Origin: Pandoraea commovens
GTDB taxonomy: Bacteria; Pseudomonadota; Gammaproteobacteria; Burkholderiales; Burkholderiaceae
Direction of reading: 5' to 3'
DNA: 64,000 nucleotides
Assembly: GCF_902459615.1 (NCBI RefSeq)
Contig: NZ_CABPSA010000013.1
Location: 1 to 64,000, forward strand
Part shown: one piece after another, positions 52,880-62,187 of the stretch
Numbering within the stretch: position 1 is the stretch's first letter
How the letters are laid out: each line of letters starts with the position of its first letter
Translations under genes and position numbers: made by a program
The notes under the pieces: generated by a model
What the model was told of the DNA's origin: nothing
Database searches by the model: none
The model's input: only the letters and a program-made list of their open reading frames with translations

Positions 52880-52981
52880 CCTTGAATACGTCAAGAGGCG
52901 GTCGCTCCCGTCCGCCCCTGAAACTCATGCACCGTTCCCCATATTCAGGGACATTCAGCGACATCGCACCGTGTGCTGCGC

Positions 52982-54181
52982 TTACATCGAAGCGCCGAAT
53001 GGCACGCTTGCCACCACATTGGGCGCGCCCGGCAGCGACGGCGTAATGATCGAACCGCCACCGTTGCCGCGCGACTTGCCCGAACTCAGATAGTCGGCGA
53101 TGGAGTCTTGCGTCACCTCGCCGAGGTACTGATTGTCGTCGCCCAGCACCGGCAGTGATGCCAGATTGTGTTCGTACATGCGCGAGAGCAGCACCCGCAG
53201 GTTGTCGCCCGCCACCGCCGACGCCTTGAAGTCCCGCACGCGCTCGCCACACGTGCCCTGTGCGTGCCGCGTATCCCGACGTGCAATGTAACCCAATGCA
53301 CGCGCGCTCTCGTCGACGACTACGAGCGAACGCGTATCGAGTTCGTCCATCATGCCGTAGGCCTCGGCCAGCGTCGTCTGCGGCTTGACGGTCGGTTGCG
53401 GCGTGGCGGCGTCTTCGGCGCGCACAAGCAGCAGGCGCTTGAGAATTCGGTCATGTCCCACGAAGCTTGCGACGAATTCGTCGACCGGTCGCGCCAGCAG
53501 CGCATCCGGTTGCGCGTACTGCACGAGACTCCCCTGACGGAAGATCGCGATGCGGTCCGCCAGCTTGATCGCCTCGTCGATATCGTGACTGACCATGATG
53601 ACGGTCTTACCCAACTGACGCTGCATCTGCAAAAACTCGTTCTGGATCGATTCGCGGTTGATCGGATCGACAGCGCCGAACGGCTCGTCCATCAGCAGCA
53701 CGGGCGGATCTGCCGCCAGCGCGCGGATCACGCCGATACGTTGCTGCTGACCACCCGAGAGTTCGCGCGGATAGCGCGACAGGTAACGCTTCGGATCGAG
53801 TGCGACCATAGCCATCAGTTCGGTGGCACGCTCGCGGCAGCGCTTCTTGTCCCAACCGAGCAGACGCGGCACCACGGTAATGTTCTCCTCGATGGTCATG
53901 TTCGGGAACAGACCGATCTGCTGGATCACGTAGCCGATGTGGCGGCGCAATTCGATTTCGTTGATCTTGCCAGTGTCTTCGCCGTTGAGCAGGATGTGCC
54001 CGGAGGTCGGTTTGATCAACCGGTTGATCATCTTGAGCGTGGTCGTCTTGCCGCAGCCCGACGGGCCGAGGAAGACGCAGATTTCGCCCGGCGGCACTTC
54101 GAGGCTGACCGAATTCACGGCGGTCACACGCGTACCGTCCTTCTGGACGAAGCTTTTGGTGAGATTATCGAGTTTGATCAT
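52982..54181 (-). CDS. osmoprotectant ABC transporter ATPase with CBS domains (OsmV/YehX/ProV-like)
   Basis: A 399-residue ATPase. Walker A is GPSGCGKT (39-46), signature LSGGQQQRIG, Walker B LLMDEPFGAVD. After residue 250 a tandem CBS region is visible (TTLAEAYGMMDELDTRSLVVV; NLRVLLSRMYEHNLASLPVL). CBS pairs in OpuA-type ATPases sense ionic strength. The Gly-rich tail is non-conserved. Overlaps the upstream permease by 4 bp. With the neighbouring permeases and binding protein it forms a complete importer for glycine betaine, choline or similar. Confidence 0.94.
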   Translation of the reverse strand: MIKLDNLTKSFVQKDGTRVTAVNSVSLEVPPGEICVFLGPSGCGKTTTLKMINRLIKPTSGHILLNGEDTGKINEIELRRHIGYVIQQIGLFPNMTIEENITVVPRLLGWDKKRCRERATELMAMVALDPKRYLSRYPRELSGGQQQRIGVIRALAADPPVLLMDEPFGAVDPINRESIQNEFLQMQRQLGKTVIMVSHDIDEAIKLADRIAIFRQGSLVQYAQPDALLARPVDEFVASFVGHDRILKRLLLVRAEDAATPQPTVKPQTTLAEAYGMMDELDTRSLVVVDESARALGYIARRDTRHAQGTCGERVRDFKASAVAGDNLRVLLSRMYEHNLASLPVLGDDNQYLGEVTQDSIADYLSSGKSRGNGGGSIITPSLPGAPNVVASVPFGASM

Positions 54182-54825
54182 ACGGTTCGGATTCCTTTCG
54201 GTGTCAGCACGCGCTGCAGGCGGTGCAACAGGGTGTCGGCGACGATGGCGAGCAAACTCACCATGACCGCACCCACGACAAGCTGTCGGGTATCGCTCTG
54301 GCTGATCCCCTGGGTGATCAACACCCCGAGACCGCCGGCCCCGACGATGGCACCAATGGCCATCACGCCAATATTCATCACGACGGCAGTACGCACGCCA
54401 CCCAGCACCACCGGCACGGCCAGCGGCAATTCAACCAGGCGCAGACGCTGCCAGAACGTCATGCCAATACCAATCCCCGCTTCGCGAATGCTCGGATCGA
54501 TCTGACGCAGCGCGAGGCTCGTGTTGCGCATGATCGGCAGCAGCGAATACAGGAAGACGGCGGCTACCGCAGGCGCAGGGCCGATCCCCATGCCGTAGAC
54601 GGACAGTGCGGGGATCATCAGGCCGAACAGGGCAATCGACGGGATTGTGAGCACGACCGTCGCCAGACCCAGCACGGCGCCGGACAGCCAGCGAAAACGC
54701 GTGACCAGCACGCCCAGCGGCACGCCGACCACAATGGCCGCGCCAACCGAGGCGGCCACCAGCCACGCATGCTGACCGGTGAGGGTCAGGATGCGGTGCC
54801 AGTTGTGCGTCAAAAATTCAATCAT
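54178..54825 (-). CDS. osmoprotectant ABC transporter permease (OsmW/YehW-like)
   Basis: A 215-residue permease with five to six helices and the EAA-type loop IREAGIGIGMTFWQRLRLVELPLAVP. ATG 54825 follows GAGGAG. It overlaps the ATPase start by 4 bp. It is one of two different permeases in this operon, which form a heterodimeric channel in the OsmU/OpuC systems. Confidence 0.93.
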   Translation of the reverse strand: MIEFLTHNWHRILTLTGQHAWLVAASVGAAIVVGVPLGVLVTRFRWLSGAVLGLATVVLTIPSIALFGLMIPALSVYGMGIGPAPAVAAVFLYSLLPIMRNTSLALRQIDPSIREAGIGIGMTFWQRLRLVELPLAVPVVLGGVRTAVVMNIGVMAIGAIVGAGGLGVLITQGISQSDTRQLVVGAVMVSLLAIVADTLLHRLQRVLTPKGIRTV

Positions 54826-54874
54826 GGGACTCCTCAGTCGGTAACTATCGGGAGCAGCAACGCGCAATGCGCGC

Positions 54875-55798
54875 TTACTGCACCAACCCTTCCTGCTTGA
54901 GGAAGTCGCTCGCCACACGCGACACCGCACGATGGTCGATATCGACCTTGGCGTTCATGTCGCGCATGTTTTCGTCGTTGATCTTCGCGGAGAGCGCGTT
55001 GAGTTCGTCGGCGAGCTTCGGGTTTGCATCGAGTACTTCCTTGCGCACCACGGGCGTGGCCGCGTAAGCCGGGAAGAAGCCCTTGTCGTCGGCCAACACC
55101 TTCAGATCGAAGCCCTTGTTGCGACCATCGCTGGTGTAGACGAGACCGGCGTCGATCTGCTCGTTCCTGAGCGCGGTGTAGACGAGGCCCGGGTCCATCT
55201 GCTTGATGTTGCGGCGTGCGAGATGGAAATCGTAGAGTTGCTCCATCGGCTCCAGACCGTCCGAACGACCGACGAACTCCATGTCGAACGCGAACTGCAT
55301 GTCCGGATTCGTACGGAATTTTTCGATGAGCTGCGACACCGTCTCGATGCCTTCGTCACGCGCCATCTTGCCCGGCATGGCGAACGCATAAGTGTTGTTC
55401 AGCGCAGCGGGATTCAGCCAGACGAGACCGATCTTGCCGTCGAGTTCCTTGACCCGCTCGTAAGTCTGTTGCGGATCGAGCTTCTCCGTGACCTTGTTGT
55501 AGACGATCAGCGAGGTACCGGTGTACTCCCAGACCACGTCGAGCTGATTGCTCTCCATGCCCTGACGCATCACCACACTGCCGAGGCCGTTCTTCAGTTC
55601 GACGTCATACCCTTTGCTGCGCAGGTACTGCGCCGTCATCTCCGAGAGAATCAACTGTTCGGTAAAGTTCTTGCCGCCGATGGTGAGCGAGGCGGCCTGC
55701 GCGGTAGCGCTCGTCGCGATCACACCCAGCGCGACGGCAACGACGCTCAGAAGACGAAGCGCGCGCGCTGCGAGCGTACGAGAAAACGAAACTTGCAT
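54875..55798 (-). CDS. osmoprotectant-binding periplasmic protein (OsmF/YehZ/OpuCC-like)
   Basis: A 307-residue substrate-binding protein. A Sec signal peptide of about 35 residues ends at AQA; the mature protein starts SLTIGGKNFTEQLILSEM, the hallmark of the OpuAC/OsmF class of quaternary-amine binding proteins. VWEYTGTSL and DGRNKGFDLKVLADDKGFFP are also conserved. Located between the two permease genes of the operon. Confidence 0.94.
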   Translation of the reverse strand: MQVSFSRTLAARALRLLSVVAVALGVIATSATAQAASLTIGGKNFTEQLILSEMTAQYLRSKGYDVELKNGLGSVVMRQGMESNQLDVVWEYTGTSLIVYNKVTEKLDPQQTYERVKELDGKIGLVWLNPAALNNTYAFAMPGKMARDEGIETVSQLIEKFRTNPDMQFAFDMEFVGRSDGLEPMEQLYDFHLARRNIKQMDPGLVYTALRNEQIDAGLVYTSDGRNKGFDLKVLADDKGFFPAYAATPVVRKEVLDANPKLADELNALSAKINDENMRDMNAKVDIDHRAVSRVASDFLKQEGLVQ

Positions 55799-55818
55799 AC
55801 GTAGGGGTCTCCTATGTT

Positions 55819-56553
55819 TCAGCGCGCCGGCGTGCCGTGTCGCGCGAACCAGAGCCCGCTGGCGAAGGCGACGATGCCGTCGAGCACCAGCGCAAGCAGC
55901 GCAGTGCCGGCCGCGCCGAGCAGCAGCTTGGTCTGGTCGTTCAGATAAATGCCGGGGAAGATCAGTTGTCCCAGACTGTCCGCGCCGATCAGGAAAGCGA
56001 GCGGCGCAGTGCCGACGTTGATCGCGAGCGCGGTGCGAACGCCGCCGATAATGACTGGCATGGCGTTGGGCAGGTCGACGCGAAACAGCACTTGCGCCGG
56101 CGTCATGCCCATGCCGCGCGCCGACTCCCGCAACGCGGGCGGCACCTGCCGAAGGCCTTCGTACGCGTTACGCACGATGGGCAGCAACGAAGCCAGCCAC
56201 AACGCCAGAATGGCCGGGCGGTCGCCGATACCGAGCACCGCCATCGACAACGCCAGCACGGCGAGTGATGGCAGCGTATTGCCGATATTGAAGATCTGCA
56301 CCGCGCGCTCGGCGTGTTTCGCGAACATCGGACGCGAGATCAGCACGCCCGCAGGCACGCCGACCAGAATGGCCAATGTCATCGAAATCGCCACGAGCTT
56401 GAGATGCTGCTGGGTGTAATACACCAGGTCGCCCCGGTACTTGACGAGCGAATCAACGCCCAGCCAATACACCAGACCGGTGACTGCGGCGGCAACACCG
56501 AGCAGTCCGAAGCCGGCCAGATAGAGAATGCGATACTGCTTCGCCACGTTCAT
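55819..56553 (-). CDS. osmoprotectant ABC transporter permease (OsmY/YehY-like)
   Basis: A 244-residue permease with about six helices. The EAA-type loop is LRESARGMGMTPAQVLFRVDLPNAMP. ATG 56553 has a GGGAGC site; the frame opens further upstream but without family similarity. It is the first gene of the four-gene operon permease-binding protein-permease-ATPase. Confidence 0.93.
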   Translation of the reverse strand: MNVAKQYRILYLAGFGLLGVAAAVTGLVYWLGVDSLVKYRGDLVYYTQQHLKLVAISMTLAILVGVPAGVLISRPMFAKHAERAVQIFNIGNTLPSLAVLALSMAVLGIGDRPAILALWLASLLPIVRNAYEGLRQVPPALRESARGMGMTPAQVLFRVDLPNAMPVIIGGVRTALAINVGTAPLAFLIGADSLGQLIFPGIYLNDQTKLLLGAAGTALLALVLDGIVAFASGLWFARHGTPAR

Positions 56554-57454
56554 GCTCCCTTTGAATGGGTTGGCAGCGCTGCGCGCGCGGCAATAGCTAT
56601 CGCCCCACGTGACAACGCGGTCAATCAAGCATGACAACTGTTAGCTGCCTTGCGAATTGTGGTGTGTTCGATCCGAAGGTCTGTGAAAGACAACGGTGAC
56701 GAACGAGGCGTCGCGAAATGCGACATGAGAGACGAGCTTTCGACGCCGTGGGCGCCTGGGCCTCTCGATACACGCTTATTGAAAGCGCGCGAAAGTTTTA
56801 CTGCACAGACTCATTGCGTGATGTAACGGACGCCGGCGCAACGAGGAACACCGGCAACGCTTTTGTTTCTATGGGCCAACCGCAGCGATTGGCTTTTTTT
56901 ATTCTAGTACAGATAGTGCGTCGATGCCAACCTGTAGCACGTTTTTAGTCATGAATCCGGCGTATTTACACGTAATTACACGATACATTTCTCATATGAA
57001 TCGCAGTCCTTATTAATTGCGTGCGCTCGAATCCACCGTCATCACTGGCGTTGCGGCGAATTGAAAAGTTGCGAAGGGAATGCAGTTTTTAAATGTCCCG
57101 AAATCTGAAATTTCGATGTTTCGCACAGCGGATCGATGTGTCGCAGCGATTTATTTTCCGGGACACGAAGCGAGCGAATTCAGGTGCGGCAAGCGACGTC
57201 CCGACCGTCCGGAATCCGCATGTTATCTGGTCTCCGAAGGGAAATTAGAGTACCTCCCCGGAAACCAGTGCCAACTCGAAAAAACTCGTGTATTCTCCAA
57301 GGTTTATCTTAGTTTTCAATCATTTAGCGCAAAATCGGGGAAACGCAACGGGAACGCGAGGCAACGATCTTGCGACGGTTTGCGGGCGCGGTGATTGAAC
57401 GGTAGGAAAGCGATCGTGCGCGGGCACGAGGTCGTTGAATGGCGAATAACAACT
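56554..57454. other. 901-bp AT-richer intergenic region
   Basis: The longest stretch without a supportable gene. It is clearly richer in A/T than the surrounding DNA between about 56880 and 57340. It holds a tandem TTACACG-TAA-TTACACG (about 56966-56982), a small hairpin CGAAAT-CTGAA-ATTTCG (57099-57115), and a longer inverted repeat TGTCCCG (57094-57100) / CGGGACA (57159-57165) around it. Short frames here (76 and 104 codons) lack protein character. It carries the promoters of the osmoprotectant operon (left) and the GGDEF gene (right). Confidence 0.65.
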
Positions 57455-58822
57455 ATGAAAAGTACCATCAGCCGTACCGAACAGGGCAATCGCGTCGCCG
57501 CGACCACCATTTTGGCTGCGTGCGCCGCACTCACGCTTGCCGGATTCCTCGCGCGCACGCTCGAAGGCACAGTCAATCCTTTGCTGACCTTCTTTCTCGT
57601 CTCGGCAGGCGGCATTCTCAATCTGTCCACGGCGTGTCTGCTAGGCGTTCAATATCTCTACAACGGTAAGCGCTATTTTGCGCAGTTCGGATGCGCGTTT
57701 CTGCTACGCGGACTGTTCATGTTTACCGAAGGCGTGTTGCTCGCGAATCAGTTGGCAGGCATCTCGGCACACGTCACCCGCGCGCCCTTCTGGCTCTGGC
57801 TCGTTGCCGAAGCGAGCTTCGCCGCGTATGTGATGCTCAGCGTGCGCAGCTACTCTCGCACGCGCATGGACCCGCACACGCGTCCCGGCTACTCCGAGGC
57901 GGCGCGTTACGGCGCGACGGTCCTCATCATCTGGGTGACGGTTTCGCTGTCGATCGTGGGCGCGGGACGCACGCTCGTCACGCCGCATCTGACCGGCGGC
58001 GTCGGCATCGAGACGATCGCGCTCGCCGCCCTCTTCGTCGCCTACGTGGCACTGTGGTGGCGTATCGCGGCCGTCACGCGCCTGTCGCACAAGTTGTTCC
58101 TGCTCGTGTGGGTCGTGGTCTCGATCTCGCTGTGTCAGTTGCTGCTCTCGCTTACCGCACCGAGCGAAGCGTCGTATCAATGGTATGCGGCGCGTTTGCT
58201 GGCGCTGGCGTCGCCGGGTGTTGCCACGCTCGCCCTGGTGTGGGAAATCACACGGCAGTATCAATCGCTCGCGCTCACCAACACGGATCTGGTGGAGAAG
58301 GTTTTCATCGATCCGCTCACGCACATCTATAACCGCCGTTACTTCGACAATCGCATCCGGCTCGTCGCCGAACGCGTGCAACAGCGTGCGATTCCGCTGT
58401 CCGTTCTGCTGATCGACATCGATTTCTTCAAGCAGGTCAACGACCGCTACGGACACCCGTTCGGCGACGCCGTCTTGCAACGCATCGCCACGACCATCCA
58501 GCATTGCATCCGACTGCCGAGCGACTTTGCCGTTCGTCTGGGAGGCGAGGAATTTGCGGTGGTCTTGCCTGAGATCGACCAGCACGCCGCGTTACGTGTG
58601 GCCGACCGAATTCGCGAATCCGTCAAGCGCGCGAGTACGGATCTGCTGCCACAAGCCGCGCGCGACGAGGGCGAGGCGATCACCATCAGCGTCGGCATTG
58701 CCTCATGGCAACCGGGCGAGCCGCTCGTGATCAGCGCGATGCTCGACCAGGCGGACAAGGCGCTTTATCAGGCGAAGCACAAGGGGCGGGATCAGAGCGT
58801 GATGGGGCAGATGGCGGCGTGA
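57455..58822 (+). CDS. membrane-bound diguanylate cyclase (GGDEF domain)
   Basis: A 455-residue protein with about seven membrane helices (residues 15-250) and a C-terminal GGDEF domain (about 285-445). The active-site loop is GGEEF, a functional form, with IDIDFFKQVNDRYGHPFGD as the metal/substrate motif, so c-di-GMP synthesis is expected. The allosteric I-site is degenerate: the position three residues before the conserved Asp is Leu, not Arg. ATG 57455 gives a normal first helix. The membrane part may sense an unknown signal, similar to MASE-type domains. Confidence 0.9.
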   Translation: MKSTISRTEQGNRVAATTILAACAALTLAGFLARTLEGTVNPLLTFFLVSAGGILNLSTACLLGVQYLYNGKRYFAQFGCAFLLRGLFMFTEGVLLANQLAGISAHVTRAPFWLWLVAEASFAAYVMLSVRSYSRTRMDPHTRPGYSEAARYGATVLIIWVTVSLSIVGAGRTLVTPHLTGGVGIETIALAALFVAYVALWWRIAAVTRLSHKLFLLVWVVVSISLCQLLLSLTAPSEASYQWYAARLLALASPGVATLALVWEITRQYQSLALTNTDLVEKVFIDPLTHIYNRRYFDNRIRLVAERVQQRAIPLSVLLIDIDFFKQVNDRYGHPFGDAVLQRIATTIQHCIRLPSDFAVRLGGEEFAVVLPEIDQHAALRVADRIRESVKRASTDLLPQAARDEGEAITISVGIASWQPGEPLVISAMLDQADKALYQAKHKGRDQSVMGQMAA

Positions 58823-58864
58823 TTGGCGGTGTGCGCTGCGTGACGTTTGGCGCGGCGAACGACA

Positions 58865-59293
58865 TCAGTGCTTGCCCACCGGCGGCGACGTTGCCGGTCC
58901 TTTGAGTTCCACGGTGTTGCCGTCCGGATCGCTGAGATAGCAGGACGGCCCTTCCCCGTGTGCACCGTAGCGTTGCACCACGTCCCCCAGAGTCACGCCG
59001 TGCGACGCAAGTTCTTTGCGAATGGCTTCGTCATCGAACGGTTCGACGCGCAGACAAAAGTGATCGAGATTGTGTCCTTCCGGACCGGGCGCGACACCGC
59101 CCTGACGACCGATCTTGCCTGCGACGTCGACCAGATCGATCAACGCGTCGCCAGCACGCAACTGAACCAGTCCGATGTCGTCCTGCACCTTTTCCAGCGT
59201 GCAGCCCAGCACCTCAATGTAGAAGTGCCGCAAGCGTGCCACATCGTTGGTCCGCAACACCACGTGATCGAGCGCGACGAACGGAATCTTCAT
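58865..59293 (-). CDS. VOC family protein (glyoxalase/dioxygenase fold)
   Basis: A 142-residue metalloprotein of the vicinal-oxygen-chelate superfamily. Two beta-alpha-beta-beta-beta modules are seen, with candidate ligands H10 (LDHVVLRTND), a second His in NLDHFCLRV and a Glu in GNTVELKG. Activity could be glyoxalase, fosfomycin-resistance-like or ring-cleavage-like. Located just after the SpoVR gene, 10 bp apart on the same strand, so possibly cotranscribed with it. Confidence 0.88.
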   Translation of the reverse strand: MKIPFVALDHVVLRTNDVARLRHFYIEVLGCTLEKVQDDIGLVQLRAGDALIDLVDVAGKIGRQGGVAPGPEGHNLDHFCLRVEPFDDEAIRKELASHGVTLGDVVQRYGAHGEGPSCYLSDPDGNTVELKGPATSPPVGKH

Positions 59294-59303
59294 CGCGCCC
59301 CCG

Positions 59304-60848
59304 TCAGGCGCTCAGCGCGTAGCGACGCCGCTTCTCGACCTTCGTCTCGTGCGTCATTTCGCTGCGGCCGTCTTCGAACACCGTCTCCAGCCGCACGGTA
59401 AAGCCCCACAGACGCGCCACGTGCTTGAGCACTTCTTCGAAGCTGTCGTCGAGCGGTTTGCGTTCGCTTTGCACGTGCCGCAACGTCAGCGACCGGTCGC
59501 CATGCAGATCGACGTGCGCCACCTGAATATTCGGTTCGAGCTGACTGAGGTTGTACTGCTGCGCCAGCATCTCGCGAATCTCGCGATAGCCCGAATCGTT
59601 GTGGATGGCCGTCACACGCAAGCGGCTGTCACGATCGTCGTCGAGAACAGAGAACAACTTCAGATCGCGAATCACCTTGGGCGAGAGGAACTGCTGAATG
59701 AAGCTCTCGTCCTTGAAGTTGCGCATGGCGAAGTCGAGCGTCGTCAGCCAGTCGGAGCCAGCGATATCCGGGGCCCACAGACGGTCCTCGTCGGTTGGCT
59801 CCTCGCACATGCGACGGATGTCCTGGAACATCGCGAAGCCCAGCGCATACGGATTCAGACCGCTGTAGTACGGGCTGTCGAACGACGGCTGATAGACGAC
59901 GTTCGTATGCGCGTGCAGGAACTCCATCATGAAGGCGTCGTTGACGAGCTTCTCCTTGTAGAGCTGCTGAAGGATCGTGTAGTGCCAGAACGTCGCCCAG
60001 CCTTCGTTCATGACTTTGGTCTGACGTTGCGGATAGAAGTACTGTGCGAGCTTGCGTACGATGCGCACGATCTCGCGCTGCCACGGCGCCAGCTTCGGGG
60101 CGTTCTTCTCGAAGAAATACAGCAGGTTTTCCTGCGGCTCGCCCGGGAACGGCGGCTCGTCCGATTCGGAGGGATCGAGTCCGTCGTCCTCATCGTCGTC
60201 ATGCAGGGCGTGATTGGGCAACGTGCGCCACAGATCGTTGATCTGCATCTGCAAATAATTCTCGCGCTCCTTTTGTCGCGCCTGCTCCTGCGCGAGCGAC
60301 AAACGCTTCGGCCGCTTGTACCGGTCCACGCCGTAGTTCATCAGGGCGTGGCAGGAGTCGAGCAGCAACTCCACTGACTGCTCACCGTAACGCTGTTCGC
60401 ACTCGGTGATGTAGTTGCGCGCGAACAGCAGGTAATCGACGATGGCGTCGGCGCTGGTCCACGTGCGAAACAGGTAATTGCCCTTGAAGAACGAGTTATG
60501 ACCGTAGCTGGCATGCGCGATGGTCAGCGCCTGCATGGTCATACTGTTCTCCTCCATCAGATACGCGATGCAGGGGTTCGAGTTGATGACGATCTCGTAC
60601 GCCAGGCCCATCTGCCCGCGCTTGTAGCCGCGCTCGGAGGACAGGAAATGCTTGCCGTACGACCAGTGGTGATAGCCGATGGGCAGGCCGACGGTCGCAT
60701 AGGCGTCGAGCATCTGCTCGGCGGTGATGATCTCGATCTGATTCGGGTACGTGTCGAGCTTGAAGCCGGCGGCGATACGCGCGATCTCATGCTCGTATCG
60801 CTGAATCAGCTCGAACGTCCATTCCGACCCTGTGGATATATACGCCAT
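59304..60848 (-). CDS. SpoVR family protein (YcgB-like)
   Basis: A 514-residue SpoVR-family protein. GLPIGYHHWSYGKHFLSSE, EIVINSNPCIAYLMEENSM and MNEGWATFWHYTIL are conserved blocks, rich in His, Glu and Asn. A Glu/Asp-rich loop (about 215-235) is variable. Biochemistry is unknown; in enterics ycgB is controlled together with yeaGH under RpoS. ATG 60848 gives the usual beginning. Third in the prkA-yeaH-spoVR set on this strand. Confidence 0.93.
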   Translation of the reverse strand: MAYISTGSEWTFELIQRYEHEIARIAAGFKLDTYPNQIEIITAEQMLDAYATVGLPIGYHHWSYGKHFLSSERGYKRGQMGLAYEIVINSNPCIAYLMEENSMTMQALTIAHASYGHNSFFKGNYLFRTWTSADAIVDYLLFARNYITECEQRYGEQSVELLLDSCHALMNYGVDRYKRPKRLSLAQEQARQKERENYLQMQINDLWRTLPNHALHDDDEDDGLDPSESDEPPFPGEPQENLLYFFEKNAPKLAPWQREIVRIVRKLAQYFYPQRQTKVMNEGWATFWHYTILQQLYKEKLVNDAFMMEFLHAHTNVVYQPSFDSPYYSGLNPYALGFAMFQDIRRMCEEPTDEDRLWAPDIAGSDWLTTLDFAMRNFKDESFIQQFLSPKVIRDLKLFSVLDDDRDSRLRVTAIHNDSGYREIREMLAQQYNLSQLEPNIQVAHVDLHGDRSLTLRHVQSERKPLDDSFEEVLKHVARLWGFTVRLETVFEDGRSEMTHETKVEKRRRYALSA

Positions 60849-60906
60849 GACGCGCCCTCGTTTCGGTACCGGCACGGGCCGGTATCGGTACGCTAGGAGA
60901 CGGCCC

Positions 60907-62169
60907 TCAGGCCGCCTTCTTCTTGAACAAGTCGTGCAGCACCGGATAGATTTCGGCCGCCTCCATGATGCGTTGCATCGCGAAGTTCGAATGCTGCTGC
61001 TTGACCGACAGGTACTCGTTCCACAGGTTCTGCGGTTCTGCGCTCGCTACCTCCACGTAGGCGAAGTACTGCACGGCCGGCATGATCGACTGCATCAGGA
61101 TGTCGCGACAGATCGGCGAGTCGCCGTCCCAGTTATCGCCGTCGGAGACCTGCGCACCGTAGATGTTCCAGTCGCTCGGCGAATACCGGTCCGCGATGAC
61201 CTCGTTCATCAGCTTGAGTGCGCTGGACACCACCGTCCCGCCCGACTCGCGCGCGTAGAAGAAATCGTCCTCGTTCACTTCCTTCGCCGTGGTGTGGTGA
61301 CGGATGAGCACGAGATCGATGCGCTCGTAGTTATGCCGCAGGAACAGATACAGCAGCATGAAGAAGCGCTTGGCGAGGTCCTTACGGCTCTGGTCCATCG
61401 AGCCGGACACGTCCATCAGACAGAACATGACGGCCTGCGCTTGCGGGCGCGGCTGCATGACGCGGTTCGAATACCGCAGATCGAGTTTTTCGATGTAAGG
61501 AATCGCCTCGACGCGCGTACGAAGATGCGTGATTTCGTGCGCGAGCGCCAGGGCTCTGGGCGATGTATCTCCCTCGCGCGAGACGATGTCCGCGTACTCG
61601 GCTTCGAGTTCACGGAGCTGCTTGCGATAGGGTGCGGTGAGCGCGATGCGCCGGCCCAGCGAGCTGCGCATCGTGCGAATGACGTTGAGGTTCGACGGCG
61701 TACCGTCGATGGAATAGCCCGCACGTACCTTGCGAAACTCCGGAATCTGGGCAAGCCGACGTTTCGCGAGGTCCGGCAGCGCCATGTCCTCGAAGAAGAA
61801 TTTCAGGAACTCCTCTCGCGAGAGGTTGAAGACGAAATCGTCCTCGCCCTCTCCCGAGTCGCTGGCGCGGCTGCCGCCGCCCCCTGCGCCCGATGGCGGA
61901 CGCTCGAAGTTGTCGCCCACCACGAACTCGCGGTTGCCGGGATGAATCATCTCCCGCCGCCCACCGGGTCCGTGGTGAAACAACGGCTCCGAAATGTCCT
62001 TGACCGGGATCGAGACCTGTCCGCTGCCATCGATATCGGTGATCTTGCGCCCAGACACCGCTTTCGCAACCGCACGACGAATCTGGTCGCGATAGCGTTT
62101 GATGAAACGCTGCTGATTGATGGCGCTTTTGTTCTTGCCGTTTTGCCGTCTGTCGATGATTGCTGACAT
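60907..62169 (-). CDS. yeaH: YeaH/YhbH family protein (DUF444, VWA fold)
   Basis: A 420-residue protein. MSAIIDRRQNGKNKSAINQQ is the family start; the C-terminal half holds a VWA-type domain with MIDAS motif DVSGSMD and the later SGGTVVSSAL. A Gly-rich linker (about 92-103) separates the two parts. It is the partner of PrkA in a conserved stress operon, and lies 18 bp behind prkA. The mechanism is unknown; a metal-dependent adaptor for the kinase is a common proposal. Confidence 0.94.
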   Translation of the reverse strand: MSAIIDRRQNGKNKSAINQQRFIKRYRDQIRRAVAKAVSGRKITDIDGSGQVSIPVKDISEPLFHHGPGGRREMIHPGNREFVVGDNFERPPSGAGGGGSRASDSGEGEDDFVFNLSREEFLKFFFEDMALPDLAKRRLAQIPEFRKVRAGYSIDGTPSNLNVIRTMRSSLGRRIALTAPYRKQLRELEAEYADIVSREGDTSPRALALAHEITHLRTRVEAIPYIEKLDLRYSNRVMQPRPQAQAVMFCLMDVSGSMDQSRKDLAKRFFMLLYLFLRHNYERIDLVLIRHHTTAKEVNEDDFFYARESGGTVVSSALKLMNEVIADRYSPSDWNIYGAQVSDGDNWDGDSPICRDILMQSIMPAVQYFAYVEVASAEPQNLWNEYLSVKQQHSNFAMQRIMEAAEIYPVLHDLFKKKAA

Positions 62170-62187
62170 AGTGGCCCCGATTGGTTG

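Noticed and set aside
56718-56948. 76-codon frame in the AT-rich intergenic region
   Set aside because: No ribosome site and no protein-like pattern.
57094-57165. Possible c-di-GMP riboswitch before the GGDEF gene
   Set aside because: I looked for the GEMM core (GCAAA, tetraloop-receptor elements) and did not find it; only simple inverted repeats are present.
57080-57394. 104-codon frame before the GGDEF gene
   Set aside because: No recognisable domain, mixed composition and a basic, frame-shifted-looking end; overlaps inverted repeats.
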